Of a stretch of 64,000 nucleotides of DNA, positions 55,327 to 62,911 are shown one piece after another. The stretch comes from JANNRA01 sp031401035 (GTDB lineage: Bacteria; Desulfobacterota; Binatia; HRBIN30; CADEER01), in contig JANNRA010000035.1 of NCBI GenBank assembly GCA_031401035.1, positions 1 to 64,000 on the forward strand, read 5' to 3'. The notes beneath the pieces are model-generated. The model did no database searches and was not told the DNA's origin. It worked only from the letters and a program-made list of their open reading frames with translations. The first letter of the stretch is position 1. Every line of letters starts with the position of its first letter. The translations under genes were made by a program, and so were the position numbers.

Positions 55327-56928
55327 ATGAGCTGTCCGCACTGTGGCGCCGCACAACGCCCCGGAGTGATCCGCGTCCGTCGCCCGATCGTCGCGATCCT
55401 CTTCGCGCTCGGTCTGCTGCTCGCCTATACGCTGGGCGGCCAACTTCTCCACGACCTGGCCGAGGGCATGGACCGCAGCCGGCTGGATCTGTGGAAGCTC
55501 CTGCCGCCGCTCGCGACCCTGGGACTGGCCGTCGTCGCCGCCTTCGTCCGGCGCCAGCAGCCGGTCTGCGAGCCCTGCCCGCCGCGCGGCCTGTGGGAAG
55601 CGCTGCCGGCCGACAGGTCCGCGAGAATCCTCTCGAGCGAGGGGGCCAGCCGCCGCGTCGCCCTGCGGACTCTTGGTGCCACCGGTGCCACGGTCGCCGC
55701 CGCCGCGGGCGGACTCGGCGCCGCGGTGCTGTCGAACCGCAAGTGGGTGCCGGTCGGGCGCGACTTCTTCCGCTCCGACGTCGAGTTCACCGCGCAGACG
55801 CCGCGGGATGAGTGGGCGGGCGCCCGCATCCGCAACTACCGCCGCCTCGGCCGCACCAACGCCATGGTCTCCGACATCTCGCTCGGCGCCGGGCGGATCG
55901 GCGCCGACGGTCTGGAGGGCGACAGCGCCGCCCGCGCCGTCGACCTGGCGCGCGCCGCCATCGAGCGCGGCGTCAACTACTTCGACACCTCGCCCGATTA
56001 CTCTGGCAACAACTCCGAGCATATCCTCGGCAAGGCGATCCAGGGTCAGCGCGACAAGATGTTCCTCGCCACCAAGTTCTGCCTCGCCGATGGTCACCTG
56101 AAGAACGAGACGCCGGTGCCGGAGATCATCGCCGCCATCGACGCGAGCCTGCAGCGCCTGCAGACCGACCATGTCGACCTGATCCACATCCACTCCTGCG
56201 ACCGCGTCGCGCGCCTCATGGCGCCGAACATCCACGAAGCCTTCGACCGTTTGAAGGAGCAGGGGAAGGCGCGCTTTCTCGGCGTCAGCACGCACACGCC
56301 GAACCTCGAAGCGGTGGCGAACGCGGCCATCGACTCCGGCCGCTTCGACGTCATGATGCTCGCCTACCATTTCGGCATGTGGCCGAGCTTCGGCCACATC
56401 CTGGAGAAGGCGAAGAAAGCAGACGTCGGCATCGTCGCGATGAAGACCCTCAAGGGGGCTATGCACACCAACCTCGCCGACTTCCGCGACGAGCGCACCG
56501 CCTATTCGCAGGCCGCCTTTCGCTGGGTGCTGTCGAATCCGGACGTGTCCGCCCTGGTCGTATCGTTCTGGCAACCGGAGCAGCTCGACGAGTACCTCGC
56601 CGCGTCGGGAACGCTGCCGAAGACGACCGACGTCGCGCTCCTTGATCGCTACGACCACCTGACGCGCGGCGACTACTGCCAGCCGCACTGCGGCAAGTGC
56701 CTGTCGTCGTGCCCAGAGCAGCTCGCCATCAACGACGTCCTGCGGCATCGCATGTACTTCCGCGACTACGGTTGGGAGAAGGAAGGCATGCGTCTCTACG
56801 CCAAGCTCGACCCTAACGCGATGCTGTGCGCCGCCTGTCCGGCCCCGTGCACCGGCTCCTGCCCGATCGGCGTGCCCATTCGCGCCAAGATGATGGACGC
56901 GCACCGGCTGCTCAGTTTCCCGGCCTGA
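55327..56928 (+). CDS. Membrane-anchored aldo/keto reductase with iron-sulfur C-terminus
   Basis: A 533-residue protein. It starts with a zinc-ribbon-like CPHC, two membrane helices (PIVAILFALGLLLAYTLGG, LLPPLATLGLAVVAAFV) and then a twin-arginine-like signal (ASRRVALRTLGATGATVAAA) inside the protein. The aldo/keto reductase barrel follows (RRLGRTNAMVSDISLGAGRI, GVNYFDTSPDY with catalytic Asp and Tyr, FLATKFC, IHSCDRVARLM). The end holds two cysteine groups, CQPHCGKCLSSCP (about 454) and CAACPAPCTGSCP (about 499), able to hold [4Fe-4S] clusters. It is a probable membrane-side redox enzyme of unknown substrate. Confidence 0.85.
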   Translation: MSCPHCGAAQRPGVIRVRRPIVAILFALGLLLAYTLGGQLLHDLAEGMDRSRLDLWKLLPPLATLGLAVVAAFVRRQQPVCEPCPPRGLWEALPADRSARILSSEGASRRVALRTLGATGATVAAAAGGLGAAVLSNRKWVPVGRDFFRSDVEFTAQTPRDEWAGARIRNYRRLGRTNAMVSDISLGAGRIGADGLEGDSAARAVDLARAAIERGVNYFDTSPDYSGNNSEHILGKAIQGQRDKMFLATKFCLADGHLKNETPVPEIIAAIDASLQRLQTDHVDLIHIHSCDRVARLMAPNIHEAFDRLKEQGKARFLGVSTHTPNLEAVANAAIDSGRFDVMMLAYHFGMWPSFGHILEKAKKADVGIVAMKTLKGAMHTNLADFRDERTAYSQAAFRWVLSNPDVSALVVSFWQPEQLDEYLAASGTLPKTTDVALLDRYDHLTRGDYCQPHCGKCLSSCPEQLAINDVLRHRMYFRDYGWEKEGMRLYAKLDPNAMLCAACPAPCTGSCPIGVPIRAKMMDAHRLLSFPA

Positions 56929-56951
56929 GTGACGCGTTCCGTCACCGGCGC

Positions 56952-56988
56952 GTGACACGGCGTGGCGTCGAACGCCGCGCCGTGTCAC
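56952..56988. terminator. Long GC-rich hairpin after the aldo/keto reductase gene
   Basis: GTGACACGGCGTGGCG (56952-56967) and CGCCGCGCCGTGTCAC (56973-56988) pair over 16 bp with one mismatch and a 5-base loop. It sits 24 bp after the stop codon. No T-run follows, so the terminator role is likely but not certain. Confidence 0.6.
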
Positions 56989-57029
56989 TGCGCACGGCGC
57001 CCGACAGCGAGTTTTCCGTGCGGCGCCCC

Positions 57030-57046
57030 GTGGCACAACCTGTGCG
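57030..57046 (+). promoter_or_regulatory. Possible sigma-54 promoter
   Basis: TGGCACAACCTGTGC has GG at 57032-57033 and GC at 57044-57045 with the correct 10-base spacing; the -12 part (GTGC rather than TTGC) is imperfect. It would read toward the small frame at 57155. The intergenic position supports it, but chance occurrence in GC-rich DNA is possible. Confidence 0.4.
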
Positions 57047-57154
57047 TTCCGCTTGCCGCCCATGGGGGGAGCGAGCCTGCGGTCGGGGACGACGCCGAGC
57101 CCGTCGCTGCGCACAGCGTCGCGCGGCGGGGCGCCTCGGCGTCCGCGCGCAGCG

Positions 57155-57337
57155 ATGACAACGCAGGCGACCACCCAGGTGGTGCGGCGTACGCCTGCGC
57201 GTATCGCGCGCCGCCGCCCGGCGCGGCGGCGGACGACGGTACCGCTTTCGCCGAGCGCCGTCCTCGCCCGCGCCGTGGCGCTGACGGGGATCGTTGCGGG
57301 CGCGGTGTGGCTGCTGTTCGGCACGCCCCCGTCGTAG
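57155..57337 (+). CDS. Possible small single-span membrane protein
   Basis: A 60-residue frame from ATG 57155 (MTTQATTQVVRRTPARIARR) with a very basic N-terminal half and a C-terminal helix (ALARAVALTGIVAGAVWLLF). It fits a small inside-positive membrane protein but has no family I recognise. The longer frame from 57053 is less likely. The rest of the 56929-57511 gap holds the hairpin, a sigma-54-like site and the REP copy. Confidence 0.35.
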   Translation: MTTQATTQVVRRTPARIARRRPARRRTTVPLSPSAVLARAVALTGIVAGAVWLLFGTPPS

Positions 57338-57361
57338 TTCGTCGGTGTAGGATTCCCCTCT

Positions 57362-57450
57362 GGAGGGCGCCCCCCCCCCCGTGGGCGGCTGTTTTGGATG
57401 GGGCTGTGCAGCGGCCCCCGCCAACCGGCGCCGACGGGGCGTCGCCCTCC
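57362..57450. repeat. REP-like pair, copy 6, degenerate
   Basis: The right arm 57427-57450 (GGCGCCGACGGGGCGTCGCC then CTCC) is well kept. The left arm from 57362 (GGAGGGCGCC) runs into twelve Cs. The flank CGGTTCCTCGG after the right arm also follows copy 2 (near 2547), so the mobile or conserved unit extends beyond the palindrome. Confidence 0.8.
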
Positions 57451-57511
57451 ACGGCCGAGCGGAGGCGGTTCCTCGGGAGCGGTGCCCTCCGACTCCCGAA
57501 AGGCCCCACGG

Positions 57512-58495
57512 CTAGACGCCGTTGAGTCGATTGATCAACTGCCGCAGGCACCCGTAGCTGCGGCGGTCGAAGTGCAGGGCGAGGCGGGGGAGGTCGAGCG
57601 TGGCGGGGTCGTCGCGCTCGACGCCGAACGGCGGGCAGGGTTCGACCGCGTGGCCGCCGAGGATGTCGGCGAAGTCGCGCGACAGGTCGGCGCGCAGCGC
57701 CGGCGGCACCGGCAGATTGGTGCGCAGGACCAGCAGGTCGTCGACGAAGCGCAGGGAGTGGAAGACGCGGTAGAAGCGGGCGATCTCCAGGACCGCCGTC
57801 TCGACGCTGTCGGTGACGAGGTACAGATCGAGGTCCTCTGGCGAGATCATACCGGGGCGCAGCAGGTGCTCCTCGATGTAGCGGTGCCAGGTCTTCCAGT
57901 AGGTGCCACGCGGCTGGTCGAGAAGCACCAGCGGCATCAGCTGGCACTTGCCGGTCTGGATCAGGGTCAGCGTCTCGAAGCCCTCGTCGTGCGTGCCGAA
58001 GCCGCCGGGAAAGAGCACCACGGCGTGCGCCTCTTTGATGAAGAACAGCTTGCGGGTGAAGAAGTAGTTGAACGACATCAGCTTGGCGTCGCCTTCGAGC
58101 ACCGGGTTGGCGCCCTGCTCGAAGGGCAGGCGGATGTTGATCCCGAAGCTGCGAGCCCGGCCGGCGCCGCGATTGCACGCCTCCATGATGCCGCCGCCGG
58201 CACCGGTGATGACCATGAAGCCGGCATCGGCAATGGCGCGGCAGAACTGCTCGGCGGTGCGGAAGTACGGATCATCCTCCTGCGTGCGCGCCGAGCCGAA
58301 AGTGGCCACCTTGCGGACACCGCGGTAGGGCGCGAACATGGCGATCGCGGCGCGCATTTCTTCGAGCGCGCGGGAGACGAGCTTGAGTTCGCCGATCGAG
58401 GCGCCGCTCGTCGACAGGGAGCGGCCGGTGGCGACGATGTCGTCGATCAGCTTATCGGCGCGCTGCAGACGGCGCTTCTCGTCGCGCTCGCTCAC
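57512..58495 (-). CDS. LOG-family protein (TIGR00730-like)
   Basis: A 327-residue Rossmann-fold protein. It shows VATFGSARTQEDDPYF, VITGAGGGIMEACNRGA (nucleotide-binding) and the LOG catalytic motif PGGFGTHDE. LOG-family enzymes can release cytokinin-type bases from ribotides or act as general nucleotide phosphoribohydrolases. The N-terminal helical extension and C-terminal 90 residues make it longer than plant-type LOG. The start overlaps the acyl-CoA synthetase stop by 4 bp. It ends with TAG. Confidence 0.85.
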   Translation of the reverse strand: MSERDEKRRLQRADKLIDDIVATGRSLSTSGASIGELKLVSRALEEMRAAIAMFAPYRGVRKVATFGSARTQEDDPYFRTAEQFCRAIADAGFMVITGAGGGIMEACNRGAGRARSFGINIRLPFEQGANPVLEGDAKLMSFNYFFTRKLFFIKEAHAVVLFPGGFGTHDEGFETLTLIQTGKCQLMPLVLLDQPRGTYWKTWHRYIEEHLLRPGMISPEDLDLYLVTDSVETAVLEIARFYRVFHSLRFVDDLLVLRTNLPVPPALRADLSRDFADILGGHAVEPCPPFGVERDDPATLDLPRLALHFDRRSYGCLRQLINRLNGV

Positions 58496-60027
58496 GCGGC
58501 CCCCGCGGCGGTCTCGGCCATGCGCTTGAGGCGGGCGCGGTCGACCTTGCCGGTGGCGTTGAGGGGCAACTCGGCCAGGAAGACGAGCTCCTCGGGCGCT
58601 TTGTACGCCGCGATACGGGCGCGGACAAAGTCGATCAGCGCCTGGGGCGTCGGGCGCGCGGCCGGATCGCGCGCCTCGACGTAGGCGCGCACGGTCTCGC
58701 CATGCAGTGGGTTGTGGATGCCGATGACGCCGGCGGCGGCCACCGCGGGATGCCCCAGCAGCGCCTCTTCGACCTCCTGTGGCGCGATGTTCGAGCCGTC
58801 ATGGATGATCAGCTGCTTCAGTCGGCCGCGGAACCAGAAATACCCCTCGGTATCGACACGCATCAGGTCGCCGGTGTCGATCCAACCGTCGCGCAACACC
58901 TCGGCGGTCGCCGCGGGTGCGTTCCAGTACCGGACCATGAGGCTCGGGGCGCGCAGCCACAGGCGGCCGTCGGCGCCGCGCGGGACCTCGCGTCCCTCGG
59001 CGTCGCGCAGCTCGGCCGTGAATCCCGGGGCCAGGGGGCCGACCGACCCCTCCCGCACCGGACCGGTAGTGGGGGTGCACATGGCCGTACCGGTCTCGGT
59101 CATGCCGTAGCCTTCGTCGATCATGCGTCCGGTGAGGGCGGCGTACTCGCGGGCCAGCTCGCCGGAGACCTTGTCACCGCCGCAGATGGAGCATCGCACC
59201 GAGGCGAAATCGGCGGGCGTCGCGGCGTGGTCGCGGATCAACGAGAGCAACGCCGCTGGCAGAGTGATCAGGACGGCGGGGCGCTCGGCGCGCAGCAGCG
59301 GCAGCACCTCGGCCGCGTCGCAGCGGCGGGCGACGACGACGCGGCCGCCGACCGAGAGTGCGGCGAGGGAGAACGAGATCGCCGCGACGTGCGACGCCGA
59401 GGACGCCGGCAGCAGCACCTCGCCGGCGACGAGCCCCGCGGCAGCGGCGGCACTGGCGACCAGGGCGGCGAAGCTGGCGTGCGAGTGCGTGACGCCCTTG
59501 GGTAGACCGGTGCTGCCGGAGGTGAAGAAGATGAAGGCCTCGTGCTGCGGCGGCGGAACGGTCAGCGAGCGCGGCGCAGCCGCCGACCACAGCGCCCGCA
59601 GGCCGTCGCCGTCGCCGTGCCAGATGACGCCGTGCGGGAGGCGCGCCGCGGCGGAGCCCTCGACCTCGTCGCGGCGCTCCGCCGCGGCGACGAGCATCGA
59701 CGCCCCGGCGGTGTCGAGGGCGTGATCGATCTCGGGCACCGCGTAGCGGTAGTTGAGCGGCGTTGCGACCAGTCCAGCGCGCAGGCAGGCGAGGTAGTGG
59801 ATGAGCAGCTCGGGCGAGTTGGGCAGGAAGGAGGCGACACGATCGCCGGCGGCGAGGCCGCGCGCGAGGTAGGCGGTGGCGAGGCGCGCCGCCGCGTCGT
59901 CGAGCTCGCGGTAGGTCCAGCGCGCGCTGGCGGAGACCAGGGCGACGGCGTTGGCATCGGCGGCGAGCGCGGCGCCCAGCAGCGCGGAGAGTGGAACGAT
60001 GGGCCCGAGTGGTGGACCGGGGATCAT
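58492..60027 (-). CDS. Acyl-CoA synthetase / AMP-dependent ligase
   Basis: A 511-residue ANL-superfamily enzyme. Motifs: FTSGSTGLPKGV (A3), GYGMTETGTAM (A5), DTGDLMRVDTEGYFWFRGR (A7/A8 core) and PLNATGKVDRARLKR with the C-terminal catalytic lysine (A10). It adenylates a carboxylic acid and transfers it to CoA. The acid cannot be named from motifs; fatty or aromatic acids are both possible. It overlaps the LOG gene and lies 10 bp downstream of the DUF255 gene, so the three form a minus-strand operon. Confidence 0.9.
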   Translation of the reverse strand: MIPGPPLGPIVPLSALLGAALAADANAVALVSASARWTYRELDDAAARLATAYLARGLAAGDRVASFLPNSPELLIHYLACLRAGLVATPLNYRYAVPEIDHALDTAGASMLVAAAERRDEVEGSAAARLPHGVIWHGDGDGLRALWSAAAPRSLTVPPPQHEAFIFFTSGSTGLPKGVTHSHASFAALVASAAAAAGLVAGEVLLPASSASHVAAISFSLAALSVGGRVVVARRCDAAEVLPLLRAERPAVLITLPAALLSLIRDHAATPADFASVRCSICGGDKVSGELAREYAALTGRMIDEGYGMTETGTAMCTPTTGPVREGSVGPLAPGFTAELRDAEGREVPRGADGRLWLRAPSLMVRYWNAPAATAEVLRDGWIDTGDLMRVDTEGYFWFRGRLKQLIIHDGSNIAPQEVEEALLGHPAVAAAGVIGIHNPLHGETVRAYVEARDPAARPTPQALIDFVRARIAAYKAPEELVFLAELPLNATGKVDRARLKRMAETAAGAA

Positions 60028-60037
60028 GGGAGTACCC

Positions 60038-62071
60038 TCATGTCAGCAGCGCCGCGACGGCGTCCCACTCCGTCGCCGGCGCCGAGCAGGTCATGCGGTG
60101 GCAGACGTACACCGTCGGCTTTCCATCGATGGCGCGCTTGCCCTCGAGCAGGGCGGGGCGCGGCGCGGATGAGGTGGGATCGAGGACCAGCAACGTGCGG
60201 TTGGGCAGGTAGGTGTGGCGGATGCGGGCGAGCAGCGCGGCCGTGGCGGGATCGGCGGGATCACCGACGACGGCGATCTCGCGCGGACCCGTGCCGAGGA
60301 AGTCCACCGCTGCCCACATGGCGGCGAAGCCGAACGGCTGCGCCTGCATCGGTTCGGCGAAGAGGCGGAGAATCGCCTCGGCGCGGCTGCGATAATCGGC
60401 GCGGTCGAGGAGGTGCGACAGGCGCAGCAGGGTCAGCGCCGCGACCGAGTTGCCGGACGGAATCGAGCCGTCGAAGGCGGGCTTGCTGCGCACGATGAGC
60501 TGCTCGTGGTCGTCGCTGGTGAAGAAGAAGCCGCCCCCGTCCTGGTCCCAGAAATGCGCCACGGCGCTGTCCATCAGCCGCGCCGCCTTCTCGAGATAGG
60601 TGCGGTCCTGGACGGCTTCGAAGACGTCGAGCAGGCCGGCGGCGAGAAAGACGTAGTCGTCGAGGTAGCCGTTCAGTTTGGCGACGCCGCCCTTCCAGGT
60701 GCTGAGCAGGCGGTCGCCGCGCTGCACCTCGCGTTCGATGAACACCACCGCGTCGAGAGCGGTCTGCCGATAGGCATCGTCGCCGAACACTTCCGCCGCG
60801 CGCGCGAAAGCGCTGATCATCAGTCCGTTCCACGCCGTCAGTACCTTGGTGTCGAGAGCGGGCTTGGGGCGCTGCTCCCGCGCCGCGAACAGGGTCGCGC
60901 GCACCGTGTCGAGGACCTGCTGCACCTCGGCCGCGTCGCGGTGGCAGAGGCTCGCGAGCTGCGCGACGGAGAGGGTGACGTGCAGGATGTTGTGGCCCTC
61001 GAAGTTGCCGGCGGCGGTGACGTCCCAGTAGCGGCAGGCGAGTTCGCCGGCCTCGGCGCCGAGGCGCTGCATGATCTCGTCGGCGCTCCAGACGAAGAAG
61101 CGGCCCTCTTCGCCCTCGCTGTCGGCGTCCTGCGTCGACCAGAAGCCGCCGCCGGGATCGCGCATCTCGCGGCGGACATAGTCGAGCGTCTGGCGCGCGA
61201 CGCGGGCGAACAGCGCCTCGCCCGATGCCTGATACGCGGCGAGCAACAGCGGCACGAGTTGGGCGTTGTCGTAGAGCATTTTCTCGAAGTGCGGCACCAG
61301 CCAGCGCTGGTCGACGGAGTAGCGGTGGAAGCCGCCGCCGAGCTGGTCGTAGACGCCGCCCTCGGCCATGCGGCGTAGGGTCAGGAGCGCCAGCTCCGCC
61401 TGCCGCGGCTCACCGCGCAGGAGCAGATCGAAGGCACCGCTGTTCGGAAACTTCGGCGCCGTGCCGATGCCGCCGTACTCGCTGTCGACAGCGCCGGCGA
61501 GCTGGGCGGCGGCGGCGCGCACCGCATCGATGCCCGGCAGGTCGCCGCCGCTGGCGTGTGTCTCGAGCGCGGCGAGACGGGCGTGCGTCTCGCCGACCGA
61601 GGTGCGGATCTCGTCGGGTCGGTTGCGATAGGCGTCGGCGATGGCGGTCAGCAGGCGCGGAAAGCCCGGCATACCGTGGCGGTCCTCGGGCGGGAAGTAT
61701 GTGCCACCGTAAAACGGCTTGCCGTCGGGCGTCAGAAAGACGGTCATCGGCCAGCCGCCGCGGCCGGTGAGGAGCTGCACGGCGTTCATGTAGATGTGAT
61801 CGAGGTCTGGGCGCTCCTCGCGGTCGACCTTGACGTTGACGAAGTGCTCGTTCATCAGCGCCGCGATGGCGGGGTTCTCGAACGACTCGCGCTCCATGAC
61901 GTGGCACCAGTGGCAGGCGGAGTAGCCGACGCTGAGCAGAATCGCTCGGTTCTCGGCGCGGGCGCGGTCGAAGGCCTCGGCGCCCCACGGGTACCAGTCG
62001 ACGGGGTTGTGGGCGTGCTGCCGGAGATAGGGACTCGACTCATCGATCAGTCGATTGGTGTGCGCGGGCAT
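60038..62071 (-). CDS. DUF255 thioredoxin-domain protein (YyaL/SSP411 family)
   Basis: A 677-residue protein from the ATG at 62071 (MPAHTNRLIDESSPYLRQHA). The N-terminal thioredoxin-like domain begins HNPVDWYPWGAEAF and has the CHWCHVM site (CxxC) followed by NVKVDREERPDLD. The rest is an alpha/alpha toroid like N-acylglucosamine epimerase/cellobiose epimerase (FEKMLYDNAQLVPLLL, GGFWSTQDADSEGEEGRFFV, LTAWNGLMISAFARAA). The family is widespread from bacteria to man; the biochemical role is not established. Confidence 0.93.
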   Translation of the reverse strand: MPAHTNRLIDESSPYLRQHAHNPVDWYPWGAEAFDRARAENRAILLSVGYSACHWCHVMERESFENPAIAALMNEHFVNVKVDREERPDLDHIYMNAVQLLTGRGGWPMTVFLTPDGKPFYGGTYFPPEDRHGMPGFPRLLTAIADAYRNRPDEIRTSVGETHARLAALETHASGGDLPGIDAVRAAAAQLAGAVDSEYGGIGTAPKFPNSGAFDLLLRGEPRQAELALLTLRRMAEGGVYDQLGGGFHRYSVDQRWLVPHFEKMLYDNAQLVPLLLAAYQASGEALFARVARQTLDYVRREMRDPGGGFWSTQDADSEGEEGRFFVWSADEIMQRLGAEAGELACRYWDVTAAGNFEGHNILHVTLSVAQLASLCHRDAAEVQQVLDTVRATLFAAREQRPKPALDTKVLTAWNGLMISAFARAAEVFGDDAYRQTALDAVVFIEREVQRGDRLLSTWKGGVAKLNGYLDDYVFLAAGLLDVFEAVQDRTYLEKAARLMDSAVAHFWDQDGGGFFFTSDDHEQLIVRSKPAFDGSIPSGNSVAALTLLRLSHLLDRADYRSRAEAILRLFAEPMQAQPFGFAAMWAAVDFLGTGPREIAVVGDPADPATAALLARIRHTYLPNRTLLVLDPTSSAPRPALLEGKRAIDGKPTVYVCHRMTCSAPATEWDAVAALLT

Positions 62072-62135
62072 GACCCGCCATCCGTACCCCGGCGCGGGGT
62101 GGTCAACAACGGGCGTGCTGTGCTCCGCTGTCGGC

Positions 62136-62795
62136 ATGGAACTCTACGCGGCGATGGCGACGACACGGGCGGTGCGGCGGCTGAAAGCGGATCCGCTCCC
62201 GGATGCGGTCCTGCGGCGCGTGCTGGAAGCGGCGACCTGGGCGCCGTCGGGCGGCAACCGGCAGCCGTGGCGGGTGCTCGTGGTACGCGACGCGGGCATC
62301 AAGCGGGCGCTGCGCGATCTCTACCAGGGAGCATGGAGGCCCTACGCGGCGCGGCAGCGGACGGCGCTGCGGGCGCTGCCGGTGGAGCAGCGCGCCAAGG
62401 GGGAGCGCGCGCTGGCGGCCGGCGATCATCTGGCGGCGCACCTCGATACCGCACCGGTGATCCTGGTGTTCTGCTTCAACCCCGAGGCGATGACGATCAC
62501 CGATCTGAACCTGCCACGCCCCTCGGTCGTCGGCGGCGCGAGCGTCTACCCGGCGGTGCAGAACGCCCTGCTGGCATGCCGCGCCGAGGGACTCGGTTGC
62601 GTGCTGACGACGCTGCTGTGTGTCTGCGAGGCGCAGGTTCGGCCGCTGCTGCAGATCCCCGAGCCGTGGGGGACGGCCGCCTTCGTGCCGATCGGATACC
62701 CGGTCGGCCGCGGCCATGGGCCGCTGGCGCGCAAGGCGGTCGAGCAGATGACGTTCGTCGACCGCTGGGGGCAGGTGGACGCGCCGACTGGCTGA
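62136..62795 (+). CDS. Nitroreductase-family flavoprotein
   Basis: A 219-residue FMN enzyme from ATG 62136. TTRAVRRLKADPLPDAVLRR and AATWAPSGGNRQPWRVLVVR are the FMN-phosphate-binding motifs, and ASVYPAVQNALLACRAEGLG with the later VPIGYPVGRGHGPLAR complete the signature. Such enzymes reduce nitro groups, quinones or other electrophiles using NAD(P)H. The 64-bp gap to the divergent DUF255 gene must hold both promoters. Confidence 0.9.
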   Translation: MELYAAMATTRAVRRLKADPLPDAVLRRVLEAATWAPSGGNRQPWRVLVVRDAGIKRALRDLYQGAWRPYAARQRTALRALPVEQRAKGERALAAGDHLAAHLDTAPVILVFCFNPEAMTITDLNLPRPSVVGGASVYPAVQNALLACRAEGLGCVLTTLLCVCEAQVRPLLQIPEPWGTAAFVPIGYPVGRGHGPLARKAVEQMTFVDRWGQVDAPTG

Positions 62796-62808
62796 CCTCC
62801 GGATCCCT

Positions 62809-62844
62809 CAATCCGTCGGGCAATCCGTCGGGCAATCCGTCGGG
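62809..62844. repeat. Three tandem copies of a 12-bp unit
   Basis: CAATCCGTCGGG occurs three times in a row with no change, between the nitroreductase stop and the antiporter start. It could be a multimeric protein-binding site or a slippage-prone microsatellite that changes spacing upstream of the antiporter gene. Confidence 0.85.
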
Positions 62845-62911
62845 ATGGAGGGGCGCAGAAACTCGCCTCGTGCCGCCGGAGCTGCTAGAGGTTCGCCGTC
62901 CGACGCTCGGC

